Source of the DNA: an uncultured Oscillospiraceae bacterium
GTDB lineage: Bacteria; Bacillota; Clostridia; Oscillospirales; Oscillospiraceae
DNA: 64,000 bases
NCBI GenBank assembly: GCA_934597125.1
Contig: CAKTQM010000003.1
Coordinates: forward strand, 4,337 to 68,336
Reading direction: 5' to 3'
The position numbers and the translations under genes are program-made. Every line of letters begins with the position of its first letter. Position 1 is the stretch's first letter. This document shows, in pieces, positions 36,608 through 44,891 of the stretch. The notes below the pieces were generated by a model. It saw only the letters and a program-made list of their open reading frames with translations. It had not been told where the DNA came from and made no database searches.

Positions 36608-37458
36608 AGCATCACCGCCTGTTCCTCGCCCTCGCCGAAGCGGTTCATCACCAGCATGCAGATCACCACAATGATCATCATGACAAGGGAGATGGCCGCC
36701 CCCAGCTGGGGATTATACGCGCCGCCCAGAAACTGCCGCTCGATCAGGTCGCCCAGCAGCAGCTCCGTACCGCCGCCCAGCATCCGGCTGATGGCAAACG
36801 TGGACACCGACGGCACGAACACCATCGTAATGCCCGACAGCACGCCGGGCAGGCTCAGAGGCAAAATCACCTTGCGGAACACGGTGACGCTGTTGGCCCC
36901 CAGATCCCGGGCAGCCTCCAGCAGCGAGTGATCCAGCTTCACGATGACGGAATAGATGGGCAGGATCATAAAGGGCAGGTAGTTATACACCATGCCCAGC
37001 ACCACCGCCCCCTGGGTGTTCATCATGGAGAAATATTCCACGTTGTTTCCGGTCATGCTGTTATACAGGGCGATGATGCCCAGCTTCTGAAACAGCTGGT
37101 TCAGCAGGCCGTGATTCTCCAGAATCGTCATCCAGGAATAGGTGCGCAGCAGAAAGTTCATCCACATGGGCAGCATGATCAGCACCATGGCGATCTTCTG
37201 GAAGGACGCGCCCTCGCGGCTTAAAAAGTAGGACACGGGATAGCCGATCAGCAGGCAGATGGCCGTGGCGATCAGCGCCAGCTTGAAAGAGCGGCCGAAC
37301 ACCGCCGCGTAGCTGCCCATCTGGACAAAGTTGTCCAGCGTAGCCCCGCCGTCGGCGTTGGAAAAGGCGTACACCACCATGATGAGGATGGGAGCCACCA
37401 CGAAAATGGCCATCCACACCACATAGGGCACGGCGAAACGGGAGAGCTTATTCTTCAT
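36604..37458 (-). CDS. potB: Polyamine ABC transporter permease PotB
   Basis: A 284-residue permease with six membrane helices. The EAA loop reads [30 protein letters not shown] 37458 lies within the end of potA (11-bp overlap) after GGAGGAG; longer in-frame starts run further into potA and lack sites. It forms the channel with the PotC half of the fused protein encoded next. Spermidine/putrescine specificity is inferred from family and operon. Confidence 0.94.
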   Translation of the reverse strand: MKNKLSRFAVPYVVWMAIFVVAPILIMVVYAFSNADGGATLDNFVQMGSYAAVFGRSFKLALIATAICLLIGYPVSYFLSREGASFQKIAMVLIMLPMWMNFLLRTYSWMTILENHGLLNQLFQKLGIIALYNSMTGNNVEYFSMMNTQGAVVLGMVYNYLPFMILPIYSVIVKLDHSLLEAARDLGANSVTVFRKVILPLSLPGVLSGITMVFVPSVSTFAISRMLGGGTELLLGDLIERQFLGGAYNPQLGAAISLVMMIIVVICMLVMNRFGEGEEQAVML

Positions 37459-38590
37459 CCTCGCTCTCCTCCTCTTCCAGCTCTGCGCTGGCGTCCGCCA
37501 ATTCCTCGTACTCCTCGGAGTAGGAGGAGTAATCACCGAACATACCGGAGTATTCGCTCTTCTTCATAATGTGGAAGCCCTCCGGGTCGATCTTCACGCC
37601 GATCCGGGCGCCCACCGGCGAATGGTCGGTGGTCTGGATCAGCCACTTGAAGCCGCGGAAGTCCACAATGATGTCGTACTGCATCCCCTTGAAGGTCACG
37701 TTGGTGACGGTGCCCACCAGCTGCCCCTGCTCCACGGGCACGATGTCGATGTCCTCCGGCCGGATAACCACGTCCACCGGCTCGTTTTCGGCAAAGCCGC
37801 CGTCCACGCAGGGAAACTCCTTGCCGTACATCTTCACCACTTTGTCGCGCACCATGATGCCGTTAAGGATGTTGCTCTCGCCGATAAAGTCCGCCACAAA
37901 GGCGTTTTTCGGCTCGTTATAGATATCTTCCGGCGTTCCGATCTGCTGGATGCGGCCCTTGTCCATCACCACCACGGTGTCGGACATGGTCAGGGCCTCC
38001 TCCTGGTCGTGGGTCACGTAGATGAAGGTAATACCCATCTGCTGCTGGATACGCTTCAATTCGTTCTGCATATCCTTGCGCAGCCGCAGATCCAGCGCGC
38101 CCAGGGGCTCATCCAGCAGCAGCACCTTCGGCCGGTTCACCAGCGCGCGGGCAATGGCCACACGCTGCTGCTGTCCGCCGGACAGCTGGTCGATGCGGCG
38201 CTGCTCGAAGCCCTTCAGACTGACCACGCTCAGCATCTCTGTAACCCGCTGCTGGATCTCCGCCTCCGGCACCTTGGCGATGCGCAGGCCGAAGGCGATG
38301 TTCTCAAACACGTCCAGATGGGGAAACAGGGCGTATTTCTGGAACACGGTGTTGATCTGCCGCTTATGGGGCGGAACGTCATTGATCCTCACACCGTCAA
38401 AGGTCACATCACCGGATGTGGGCGTGGTAAACCCACCGATGATCCGCAGCGTGGTGGTCTTACCGCACCCGCTGGGCCCAAGCAGCGTGAGGAATTCGGA
38501 ATCGTTGATGTAAAGATTGATGTTGTCGAGAACCAGCTCGTCGTCAAACGCCATGCAGAGATCCCGCAGGCGAATTAACTCTTTGGACAT
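37448..38590 (-). CDS. potA: Polyamine ABC transporter ATP-binding protein PotA
   Basis: A 380-residue ABC ATPase. Walker A is [16 protein letters not shown], the signature is [15 protein letters not shown], and Walker B is [12 protein letters not shown], followed by the switch His in [14 protein letters not shown] domain occupies about 270-345. The C-terminus ends in an unusual acidic tail with more than half Glu/Asp over the last 30 residues. The start follows GGGAGG. It heads the potA-potB-potCD-thioesterase operon. The PuuR-type regulator gene that often precedes potA is absent. Confidence 0.95.
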   Translation of the reverse strand: MSKELIRLRDLCMAFDDELVLDNINLYINDSEFLTLLGPSGCGKTTTLRIIGGFTTPTSGDVTFDGVRINDVPPHKRQINTVFQKYALFPHLDVFENIAFGLRIAKVPEAEIQQRVTEMLSVVSLKGFEQRRIDQLSGGQQQRVAIARALVNRPKVLLLDEPLGALDLRLRKDMQNELKRIQQQMGITFIYVTHDQEEALTMSDTVVVMDKGRIQQIGTPEDIYNEPKNAFVADFIGESNILNGIMVRDKVVKMYGKEFPCVDGGFAENEPVDVVIRPEDIDIVPVEQGQLVGTVTNVTFKGMQYDIIVDFRGFKWLIQTTDHSPVGARIGVKIDPEGFHIMKKSEYSGMFGDYSSYSEEYEELADASAELEEEESEDEE

Positions 38591-38689
38591 TTATCCTCCC
38601 CCGTTCATCAGGTAATTTTTCGCCGCTTCTCTCTGTTCCTGCCGGGGCCGGAAACGCCCCGTCCATCCCGTCGAAATTTGGCAAGTCCA

Positions 38690-38717
38690 CTATATAGAAA
38701 AAAGGGGGGAATGTCAA
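38690..38717 (-). promoter_or_regulatory. Promoter of the pot operon
   Basis: On the minus strand TTGACA (38717-38712), 16-bp spacer, TATAGT (38695-38690), about 100 bp upstream of potA. No operator or riboswitch is visible between it and the start. Confidence 0.75.
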
Positions 38718-38760
38718 TATAAATCGAAAAAAGTTGAAGGAACGAAACGGCTATCTAAAC

Positions 38761-38883
38761 GGCTCCCCTTGCTGCAAGGGGAGCTCTCAGCCCTACGGCT
38801 GACGGAGGGGATCAAACAGCAACGGACAATCCCCCAGTCCCGGCTTGCGCCGAGCCAGCCCCCTTTACACAAGGGGCCCTTGG
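38761..38883. repeat. MITE-like palindromic repeat, copy C
   Basis: Begins GGCTCCCCTTGCTGCAAGG and ends CTTTACACAAGGGGCCC. Inner hairpins are CAGCCCTACGGCTG and GGCTTGCGCCGAGCC, with central GGAGGGGAT/ACAATCCCCC. It sits in the divergent gap between potA and the DUF2974 gene, between their promoters. Confidence 0.8.
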
Positions 38884-38967
38884 ATTTGGTGCCCATCTGC
38901 CGCCTTGCGCTCCCGTCCAAATTATGCTATGATACTGCTACCAATCTTACCCACAAAGGAGAACGCC

Positions 38968-40161
38968 ATGGACAAAAATGAAAAAACCGTGGAGACCACG
39001 GTGTTCGACTATCTGCGTTGGCGGGGCGACCTGACCTTTGCCCAGGACGGCTTTAATGAGGTGGACAATCTGGTGCTGTGCATCATCACCTATCTGAACT
39101 TCCGCCGCTTTCCGGAGCTGCGGACGCGGGACGCGGAGCAGGCCGTACCCCTGCGGGATATCGCCCCCCGCCTGCTGCCGGAGGATGAGCAGCAGGGGCT
39201 CTCCCCCAACGACTATATCCCCCTGCTGAAACTGGCGGCGGAATCCCGCCGCTTCGGCGGCGTGCGCCTGTTCGGCTACGAGGCCGTGCGGGACGAGGCG
39301 CGGGAGATGCAGCTGGACGCTCTGTCCTTCCTGGTACCCGACGGCACGCTTTTTTGCGCCTTCATGGGCACCGATCGGTCGCTGGTGGGCTGGAAGGAGA
39401 ACCTGAACCTCAGCTTTATGGACGCCGTCCCCGCCCAGATCGGCGCCGTGGAGTACGTGGAGGACATGGCCTGGCACTGTCCAGAGCGTCCCCTGCGCAT
39501 CGGCGGCCACTCCAAGGGCGGCAATCTGGCCGCCTACGCCGCCATGCACATCACCGCCGCGCTGCAGCGCACCCGCCTGCTGGACGCCTATAACAACGAC
39601 GGCCCCGGCTTCCGCAAGGATGTGACCGACACGGAGGAGTACCGCCGCGTAGCGGAAAAGCTGCACACCTATATCCCCGCCTCCTCTATCGTGGGCGTCC
39701 TGCTGGAGCATACCGAGGACTACACCGTCATCGCCAGCAACAGCCACGCCGTCATGCAGCACGAACCCCTGACCTGGGGCGTGGAGGGACGGCAGTTCCT
39801 CCGCCGCGAGGCCCGCTCCGAACTGGGCAAGGCTTCCGATGACGTGCTGCGGGAGTGGATCGCCTCCATGTCCCGCGAGGAGCGGGAGGAATTCTCCACC
39901 GCCCTTTTCGACATGCTGACCCAGGGCGGCAAGCTGCGCTCGCTGGAGGAGGTCAAGCAGAAGGATCTCCTGCGCTGTCTGGCCGCCGACGAGAAAAACA
40001 AGGGCATCGTCTCCGAGATCCTGCGCCGCCTGATGGCCGACGTTAAGGATGAAGTCCTGCGCACCGCCGGCGAAGGTCTGAAAGACACTGCCGAGACCTT
40101 GAAAGAGACCGCCAAGGAAACTGCCGAAACCCTGCAGAAAGCATGGGAAAAGCGAAAATAG
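38968..40161 (+). CDS. DUF2974 (Mbeg1-like) alpha/beta-hydrolase-fold protein
   Basis: A 397-residue cytosolic protein. An N-terminal TVFDYLRWRGDLTF block is typical of DUF2974. The nucleophile elbow GGHSKGGNLA (serine near residue 180) and DAYNNDGPGF follow, resembling class-3 lipases. The C-terminal 50 residues are a Lys/Glu/Thr-rich helix (DTAETLKETAKETAETLQK) likely to form a coiled coil. The family is predicted to be lipase-like, but no substrate is known. The start follows AAAGGAG. It is monocistronic with a weak terminator at 40180-40204. Confidence 0.88.
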   Translation: MDKNEKTVETTVFDYLRWRGDLTFAQDGFNEVDNLVLCIITYLNFRRFPELRTRDAEQAVPLRDIAPRLLPEDEQQGLSPNDYIPLLKLAAESRRFGGVRLFGYEAVRDEAREMQLDALSFLVPDGTLFCAFMGTDRSLVGWKENLNLSFMDAVPAQIGAVEYVEDMAWHCPERPLRIGGHSKGGNLAAYAAMHITAALQRTRLLDAYNNDGPGFRKDVTDTEEYRRVAEKLHTYIPASSIVGVLLEHTEDYTVIASNSHAVMQHEPLTWGVEGRQFLRREARSELGKASDDVLREWIASMSREEREEFSTALFDMLTQGGKLRSLEEVKQKDLLRCLAADEKNKGIVSEILRRLMADVKDEVLRTAGEGLKDTAETLKETAKETAETLQKAWEKRK

Positions 40162-40179
40162 CGTTATGAGAAGCGGAAT

Positions 40180-40204
40180 GAGCGCCCGATCGGGGCGCTC
40201 GTTC
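40180..40204 (+). terminator. Terminator-like hairpin after the DUF2974 gene
   Basis: GAGCGCCC, loop GATC, GGGGCGCTC, followed by a weak GTTCT tail. The poor T-run lowers confidence. Confidence 0.5.
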
Positions 40205-40297
40205 TATCCTGAAACCGGAACGCACCCCTCCGCAAAAAACTCTTGCAAATCCCCGTCGAATGTTGTATCATACTACCGAACACAACTGGATCAATTG

Positions 40298-40410
40298 TCT
40301 TCGGGGCGGGGTGAGATTCCCCACCGGCGGTATAGTCCGCGAGCGAGCCTGCGGGTAAGCATGAACCGGTGCAATTCCGGTACCGACAGTATAGTCTGGA
40401 TGAGAGAAGG
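40298..40410 (+). ncRNA. FMN riboswitch (RFN element)
   Basis: All conserved RFN blocks are present in order: TCTTCGGGGCGGGGTGAGAT, CCCCACCGGCGGTA, an AGTCCGCGAGC segment, ACCGGTGCAATTCCGGTACCG, ACAGTATAGTCTGGATGAGA and GAAG. It lies 95 bp upstream of ribU. The following 40411-40505 stretch, with a GCAT...ATGC hairpin and a run of six Ts, is the probable expression platform, so FMN should lower ribU expression. Confidence 0.97.
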
Positions 40411-40505
40411 CGTGTACGGCATTTTCGTGATGCTCTTTTTTGATGCGTGCACCTTGGGAGACAACCGCTTCCAAGCGTGTATCACCATCGAAAAGGAGCT
40501 TTTTT

Positions 40506-41111
40506 ATGACCCAAAAGCAAAAGACCCATCATCTGGCCGTGGCCGCCATGCTGACTGCCGTGGCCGCCGTGCTGCAGTTTATCGAGTTCTCCGTCCCTCT
40601 GGTGCCCTCCTTTATCAAGCTGGACATCTCCGACCTGCCCGCCCTGCTGGGCACCTTCTCCCTGGGCCCCGTGTACGGCGTGGCTATCCAGCTGGTGAAG
40701 AACCTGCTGCACCTGCCCTTCGGCACCAGCGCCGGCGTGGGCGAGCTGTCCAATTTCATTCTGGGCGCGGTGTTCGTCTTCGCCGCCGGCATGGTCTATC
40801 AGCGCAGCAAAAGCCGTAAGAGCGCCCTGATCGGCTCCATTATCGGCGCCGCCGCCATGGCGCTGGTGAGTCTGGCCACCAACTATTTCATCGTCTACCC
40901 CGCTTACGTGGTGCTGTACAAGCTGCCGCTGGACGCCATCGTGGGCATGTATGAGGAGCTGCTGGGCGGCGTGTCCCATATGCCCACCGGCAATGCCCTG
41001 TTTAACTGCCTGCTGGTATTCAACGTCCCCTTCACACTGGTGAAGGGCCTGCTGGATGTGGCGCTGTGCTTCCTGATCTACAAGCCCCTCAGCCCCCTGC
41101 TGCACAAATAA
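40506..41111 (+). CDS. ribU: Riboflavin ECF transporter S component RibU
   Basis: A 201-residue membrane protein with five to six helices that binds riboflavin and works with a shared ECF module encoded elsewhere. The N-terminal alpha-helix and the FIEFSVPLVPSFIKLDISDLP segment are characteristic of RibU, as is GAVFVFAAG later. I chose ATG 40506, preceded by AAGGAG; an in-frame ATG at 40440 lies inside the riboswitch platform. The upstream FMN riboswitch supports the substrate call directly. A strong terminator follows. Confidence 0.95.
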   Translation: MTQKQKTHHLAVAAMLTAVAAVLQFIEFSVPLVPSFIKLDISDLPALLGTFSLGPVYGVAIQLVKNLLHLPFGTSAGVGELSNFILGAVFVFAAGMVYQRSKSRKSALIGSIIGAAAMALVSLATNYFIVYPAYVVLYKLPLDAIVGMYEELLGGVSHMPTGNALFNCLLVFNVPFTLVKGLLDVALCFLIYKPLSPLLHK

Positions 41112-41115
41112 ACCG

Positions 41116-41147
41116 CAACGGCCATCCTTTCGGATGGCCGTTGTTTC
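41116..41147. terminator. Terminator between ribU and sigK
   Basis: CAACGGCCATCC, loop TTTC, GGATGGCCGTTG, then TTTCTT. It separates convergent genes. Confidence 0.85.
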
Positions 41148-41840
41148 TTACCAATAGTCCCGCAGGGCTTCCTCCAGCTTGCCCAGGGCTTTTTTCTCGA
41201 TGCGCGATACATAGCTCCGGCTGATATGGTACACCGCCGCCACCTGACGCTGGGTCTGGGGCGCACGGCCCTCCAGGCCGTAGCGGCGGCGGATCACATC
41301 CGCCTCCCGCTCCGTCAATCGCTCCGCCACCAGCCGCCGTACCAGCGCCCGATCGTCCTTGTCCTGCAAGTCCTCCAGCAGCGTGTCGCTCTTGCCCACC
41401 ACATCGCCGATGGACAGCTCCGCCCCGTCCCCGTCCGTCTCGATGGCCTCGCTGAGAGAAACCTCTCCCTGCAGCTTCTTCGTCCGCCGGAAGTACATCA
41501 GGATCTCATTTTCAATGCACCGGCTGGCATAGGTTGCCAGCCGGATGCCCTTATCCGCCTTGAAGGTATCCACCGCCTTGATGAGTCCGATGGTGCCAAT
41601 GGAGATCAGATCCTCCTGCTCCTCGGCCTGGGTGTAGTATTTTTTCATAATATGCGCCACCAGGCGCAGATTCCGCTCTACCAATGTGTTGCGGGCGTCC
41701 AGATCGCCCTGGGCGCACCGCGCCAGATACTCCCGCTCCTCCGCCGCCGACAGGGGGCGGGGAAACGATCCGCCGCCCCCCGCCAGATGCAGCGACCAGA
41801 ACATGCCCTGACACAACAGCAGCAGCGCCGCGTTCAGCAT
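41148..41840 (-). CDS. sigK: RNA polymerase sporulation sigma factor SigK
   Basis: A 230-residue sigma-70 family factor. It starts with a hydrophobic pro-sequence-like segment (MLNAALLLLCQGMFWSLHLA) and the family motif FPRPLSAAEEREYL, then region 2 (ARNTLVERNLRLVAHIMKKY, DLISIGTIGLIKAVDTF, RCIENEILMYFRR) and region 4 (TQRQVAAVYHISRSYVSRIEKKAL). This matches late mother-cell SigK. The gene is continuous, with no skin-type intervening element. ATG 41840 follows GAGGAGGGG. Its presence implies an organism able to sporulate. Confidence 0.92.
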   Translation of the reverse strand: MLNAALLLLCQGMFWSLHLAGGGGSFPRPLSAAEEREYLARCAQGDLDARNTLVERNLRLVAHIMKKYYTQAEEQEDLISIGTIGLIKAVDTFKADKGIRLATYASRCIENEILMYFRRTKKLQGEVSLSEAIETDGDGAELSIGDVVGKSDTLLEDLQDKDDRALVRRLVAERLTEREADVIRRRYGLEGRAPQTQRQVAAVYHISRSYVSRIEKKALGKLEEALRDYW

Positions 41841-41999
41841 AGCGACCCCTCCTCTCTTTGACAAGGCTATGCGTTTACAGGAAGTCCCTATGCCCGCCGC
41901 CCCTGTCCGGAATTTCATTTGCTTTTTCTCCGAATTTCATGTATACTGTAGTCAGATTTTGACAAAGCGCCTGTCTTTTCGCAGGCTTGAGGTACACGT

Positions 42000-43847
42000 A
42001 TGGACAAATACACCGCATTGAAGCACTATTTCGGCCACGACCAGTTCCGCGAGGGGCAGGAGACGCTGATCGACGCCATTCTCTCCGGCCGCGACGTGAT
42101 GGGCGTCATGCCCACCGGCGGCGGCAAATCTTTGTGTTACCAGATCCCCGCGCTGCTGCTGCCGGGCGTGACGCTGGTGATCTCCCCCCTGATCTCGCTG
42201 ATGAAAGATCAGGTCTCGGCTTTGAACCGCTCCGGCGTCAGCGCCGCCTTTATCAACAGCTCCCTGTCCGCCCAGCAGATCGCTCAGGTCTGCGAGCAGG
42301 TGCAAAGCGGCGGCTGCCGCCTGCTGTATATCGCGCCGGAACGGCTGGAGAGCGGCAGCTTCGCCGCCCTGACCCGTCAGATCCCCATTCCGCTGGTGGC
42401 GGTGGACGAGGCCCACTGCATCTCCCAGTGGGGGCAGGACTTCCGCCCCAGCTATCTGAAGATCGCCGGCTTTCTCGCCGGCCTGCCCCAGCGCCCCACG
42501 GTGGCGGCCTTTACCGCCACCGCCACGGAGGAGGTGCGGCAGGACGTGATCCGCCTGCTGGAACTGCGGGAGCCTCTCTGCGCCGTCACGGGCTTTGACC
42601 GGCCCAACCTGTTCTGGGACGTGCGCCGCCCCCGGGACAAGCTGAGCGCCCTGCTGACGCTGCTGCAGGAGCGCCAGGGCAAGAGCGGCATCATCTACTG
42701 CGCCACCCGCGCCACGGTGGAGCGGGTCTGCGACGCCCTGACCCAGCGGGGCATCCCCGCCACCCGCTACCACGCCGGTCTGGACGAGCAGGAGCGCCGG
42801 GAAAATCAGGAGGATTTCCAGTTCGACCGCAAGACCGTCATGGTAGCCACCAATGCCTTCGGCATGGGCATCGACAAGTCCAACGTCGGCTTCGTCCTGC
42901 ACTACAACATGCCCAAAAGTCTGGAGGCCTACTATCAGGAGGCGGGCCGCGCCGGACGGGACGGCTCACCGGCGGATTGCGTGCTGCTCTACTCCGCCGG
43001 TGATGTGGAGACCGCCAAATACCTGATCCAGTCCGGCGGGAACGAGGAGTTGGACGAAGAGACCCAGACCCTTCTCCGCCTGCGGGAGCACAAGCGGCTG
43101 CAGGAGATGACCGGCTATTGCCAAACCACCGCCTGCCTGCGGGGATACATTTTAGACTATTTCGGTCAACCCCACGCCGCTGCCTGCGGCCACTGCGCCA
43201 ATTGCAAAGCAACCTATCAGCTGCGGGACATTACCGAGCCCGCCCGCATGATCCTGTCCTGCGTCTGGCGCATCAAGGATCGGCTGGGCTATTTCGTGGG
43301 CAAGACGCTGCTGATCCAGACCCTGCGGGGCAGCAAGGATCAGCGGATCCTCCAGTTGAAGCTGAACACCCTGACCACCTACGGCCTGCTGGCAAAGCTC
43401 TCCGCCGAGCAGGTGCGGGCCTATGTGGAATTTCTGGAGCGGGAGGGCTATCTGCAGACCAACCTCCAGTTCGCCACCATCGAGCCCACCAAAGCCTCCT
43501 CCGACGTGCTGTTTGGCCGCAGGAAGGTGGAGATGCCCGTCCGCGCCGACGCAGCCAAACCCCAAAAGCGGAAAACCACCCGCTCCGACGCTGCCGCCGC
43601 GGCCACGCCGCAGGAGAGCGCCGGCGACCTGTTCACCACCCTCAAGGCCGTCCGCACCCAGGTGGCTCAGGCGGAGCATGTACCCGCCTACATCGTCTTT
43701 TCCAACGCCACGCTGGCGGACATGGCCGCCAAAACCCCCCGCACCATGGAGGACTTCCTGCAGGTCTCCGGCGTGGGTGAGGCCAAGGCGGGCCGCTACG
43801 GCCAGGCCTTCCTTGCCGCCATCGCCGATTATCTGGACAGGCAATGA
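42000..43847 (+). CDS. recQ: ATP-dependent DNA helicase RecQ
   Basis: A 3'-5' helicase for recombination and replication-fork repair. The 615-residue protein has Walker A MPTGGGKS (about 37), DEAH in VDEAHCISQWG (about 136), the arginine-finger motif YYQEAGRAGRDG, the RQC zinc cysteines (C...CGHCANC near residue 395), a winged helix and a C-terminal HRDC domain (about 545-613). All domains of the full-length form are present. The start follows TTGAGG. A strong terminator follows at 43861. Confidence 0.96.
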   Translation: MDKYTALKHYFGHDQFREGQETLIDAILSGRDVMGVMPTGGGKSLCYQIPALLLPGVTLVISPLISLMKDQVSALNRSGVSAAFINSSLSAQQIAQVCEQVQSGGCRLLYIAPERLESGSFAALTRQIPIPLVAVDEAHCISQWGQDFRPSYLKIAGFLAGLPQRPTVAAFTATATEEVRQDVIRLLELREPLCAVTGFDRPNLFWDVRRPRDKLSALLTLLQERQGKSGIIYCATRATVERVCDALTQRGIPATRYHAGLDEQERRENQEDFQFDRKTVMVATNAFGMGIDKSNVGFVLHYNMPKSLEAYYQEAGRAGRDGSPADCVLLYSAGDVETAKYLIQSGGNEELDEETQTLLRLREHKRLQEMTGYCQTTACLRGYILDYFGQPHAAACGHCANCKATYQLRDITEPARMILSCVWRIKDRLGYFVGKTLLIQTLRGSKDQRILQLKLNTLTTYGLLAKLSAEQVRAYVEFLEREGYLQTNLQFATIEPTKASSDVLFGRRKVEMPVRADAAKPQKRKTTRSDAAAAATPQESAGDLFTTLKAVRTQVAQAEHVPAYIVFSNATLADMAAKTPRTMEDFLQVSGVGEAKAGRYGQAFLAAIADYLDRQ

Positions 43848-43860
43848 CCCGAAAATCCGG

Positions 43861-43895
43861 AAAAGCGCACGCTCCTTTCGGAGCGTGCGCTTTTT
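43861..43895 (+). terminator. Terminator after recQ
   Basis: AAAAGCGCACGCTCC, loop TTTC, GGAGCGTGCGCTTTTT. Confidence 0.9.
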
Positions 43896-44000
43896 CCGCT
43901 GTCAAGAGGCGCGGGGGAAAGCGATCATGGGTGGACGCACGCACCGCCAAAGCCGCTCTTTACACGCTGGGGTGGTGTGAAAGCGACGGGGGGGAGGCGA

Positions 44001-44094
44001 GAGATGGTGCGGTGGAAACCCAGATGGAAGCTACGGCGGCATAGCCGCCGAGATCGGCACTAAAAACATGCCACCGGCATGTTTTTAGTGCCGA
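44001..44094 (-). repeat. CATGCC short module, standing alone
   Basis: Runs from GAGATGGTGCGGTGG through CGGCGGC-ATA-GCCGCCG (44034-44050) to a perfect 18-bp stem (CGGCACTAAAAACATGCC, loop ACC, complement; 44055-44093). Its plus strand corresponds to the minus strand of the copies at 6.9 and 22.3 kb, so it is inverted relative to them. It lies 42 bp left of MITE copy D. Confidence 0.85.
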
Positions 44095-44135
44095 CACCCC
44101 GCCGGTGAACGCAGCCTTTTCCGTCATGCACCGCA

Positions 44136-44254
44136 CCAAAGCCTCCCCTGTGCAAGGGGAGGTGGCGCGAAGCGCCGGAGGGGTTGTCCTGTGACCGACA
44201 ATCCCCCAGCCTCGCTTGCGCTCGGCAGCCCCCTTTACACAAGGGGGCCTTTTT
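44136..44254. repeat. MITE-like palindromic repeat, copy D
   Basis: Ends CAAAGCCTCCCCTGTGCAAG and CTTTACACAAGGGGGCCTTT; inner hairpins GGCGCGAAGCGCC and GCCTCGCTTGCGCTCGGC-like; central GGAGGGGTTGTCC/GACAATCCCCC. It is flanked on both sides by short modules (44001-44094 and 44281-44370). Confidence 0.8.
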
Positions 44255-44280
44255 GCGGGTGCGTGAGGCCGGTTATTGAG

Positions 44281-44370
44281 GGTGCGGTGGATACTTGCTG
44301 GATGCTGCGGCGGCATAGCCGCCGCGATTGCGGCTAAAAATATGCCACTGGCATATTTTTAGCCGCGGCG
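44281..44370 (-). repeat. CATGCC short module, covarying variant next to the marR promoter
   Basis: Same layout as 44001-44094, but the main stem is GCGGCTAAAAATATGCC, loop ACT, and its perfect 17-bp complement (44330-44366). Relative to the other module at least four base pairs differ on both sides of the stem. It ends only a few bases before the marR -35 element. Confidence 0.85.
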
Positions 44371-44372
44371 CC

Positions 44373-44421
44373 TTGACAAACGTCTGAAATCGTACTATAC
44401 TGCGAAAGTCCGATTTCAGAC
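44373..44421 (+). promoter_or_regulatory. marR promoter with 11-bp inverted-repeat operator
   Basis: TTGACA (44373-44378), 17-bp spacer, TATACT (44396-44401). Perfect inverted repeats GTCTGAAATCG (44382-44392) and CGATTTCAGAC (44411-44421) flank the -10 and the expected start site (about 44408). Their placement would let a bound repressor block polymerase, as expected for autoregulation by the MarR protein encoded 18 bp further on. Confidence 0.8.
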
Positions 44422-44438
44422 AAACAGGAGGAGATCTC

Positions 44439-44888
44439 ATGGACTGCCGCAGCGCCTTGACGACCTATAACGACACCTATAAGGAGCAGGACGACCTGTA
44501 TCGGGCGGCGGCCCGCCGGTGCGGGCTGTCGGACTGCGCCTTCTGGGTGCTGTACGCCCTGCGGGACGCAGGGCGGCCCATGACGCAAAGCGACGTGTGC
44601 GCCGCCGTGTACCAGCCCAAGCAGACGGTACATTCCGCCCTGAAAAAGCTGAGGGAAGCGGGTTTTCTCCATCTGGCGGAGGGCCGCGACCGGCGCAGCA
44701 AGTACCTGCTGCCCACGGCGGCGGGCGAGGCGCTGATGGCCCGCACCGTCGATTCGGTCATGGCGGCGGAAGCGGCGGCCATGAACACCCTGACGGCGGC
44801 GGAGCGGGAACAGTTTCTGACGCTGCAGCGCCGCTATAACGATGCCCTGCGGCACTCGCTGGCCGCGGCGGTACAAAAGAAGGAGTAA
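44439..44888 (+). CDS. MarR family transcriptional regulator
   Basis: A 149-residue winged-helix regulator. The recognition segment is PMTQSDVCAAVYQPKQTVHSALKKL, followed by the wing (GRDRRSKYLLPT) and a C-terminal dimerisation helix. The start follows AGGAGG. It is 3 bp upstream of a MATE exporter, so it probably controls both genes from the operator at 44382-44421 in response to a ligand the pump exports. Confidence 0.92.
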   Translation: MDCRSALTTYNDTYKEQDDLYRAAARRCGLSDCAFWVLYALRDAGRPMTQSDVCAAVYQPKQTVHSALKKLREAGFLHLAEGRDRRSKYLLPTAAGEALMARTVDSVMAAEAAAMNTLTAAEREQFLTLQRRYNDALRHSLAAAVQKKE

Positions 44889-44891
44889 CCC

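Noticed and set aside
42000-43847. RecQ next to MarR/MATE and repeats as a possible defence island
   Set aside because: RecQ is the ordinary full-length housekeeping form with RQC and HRDC domains, and no nuclease or defence partner is adjacent.
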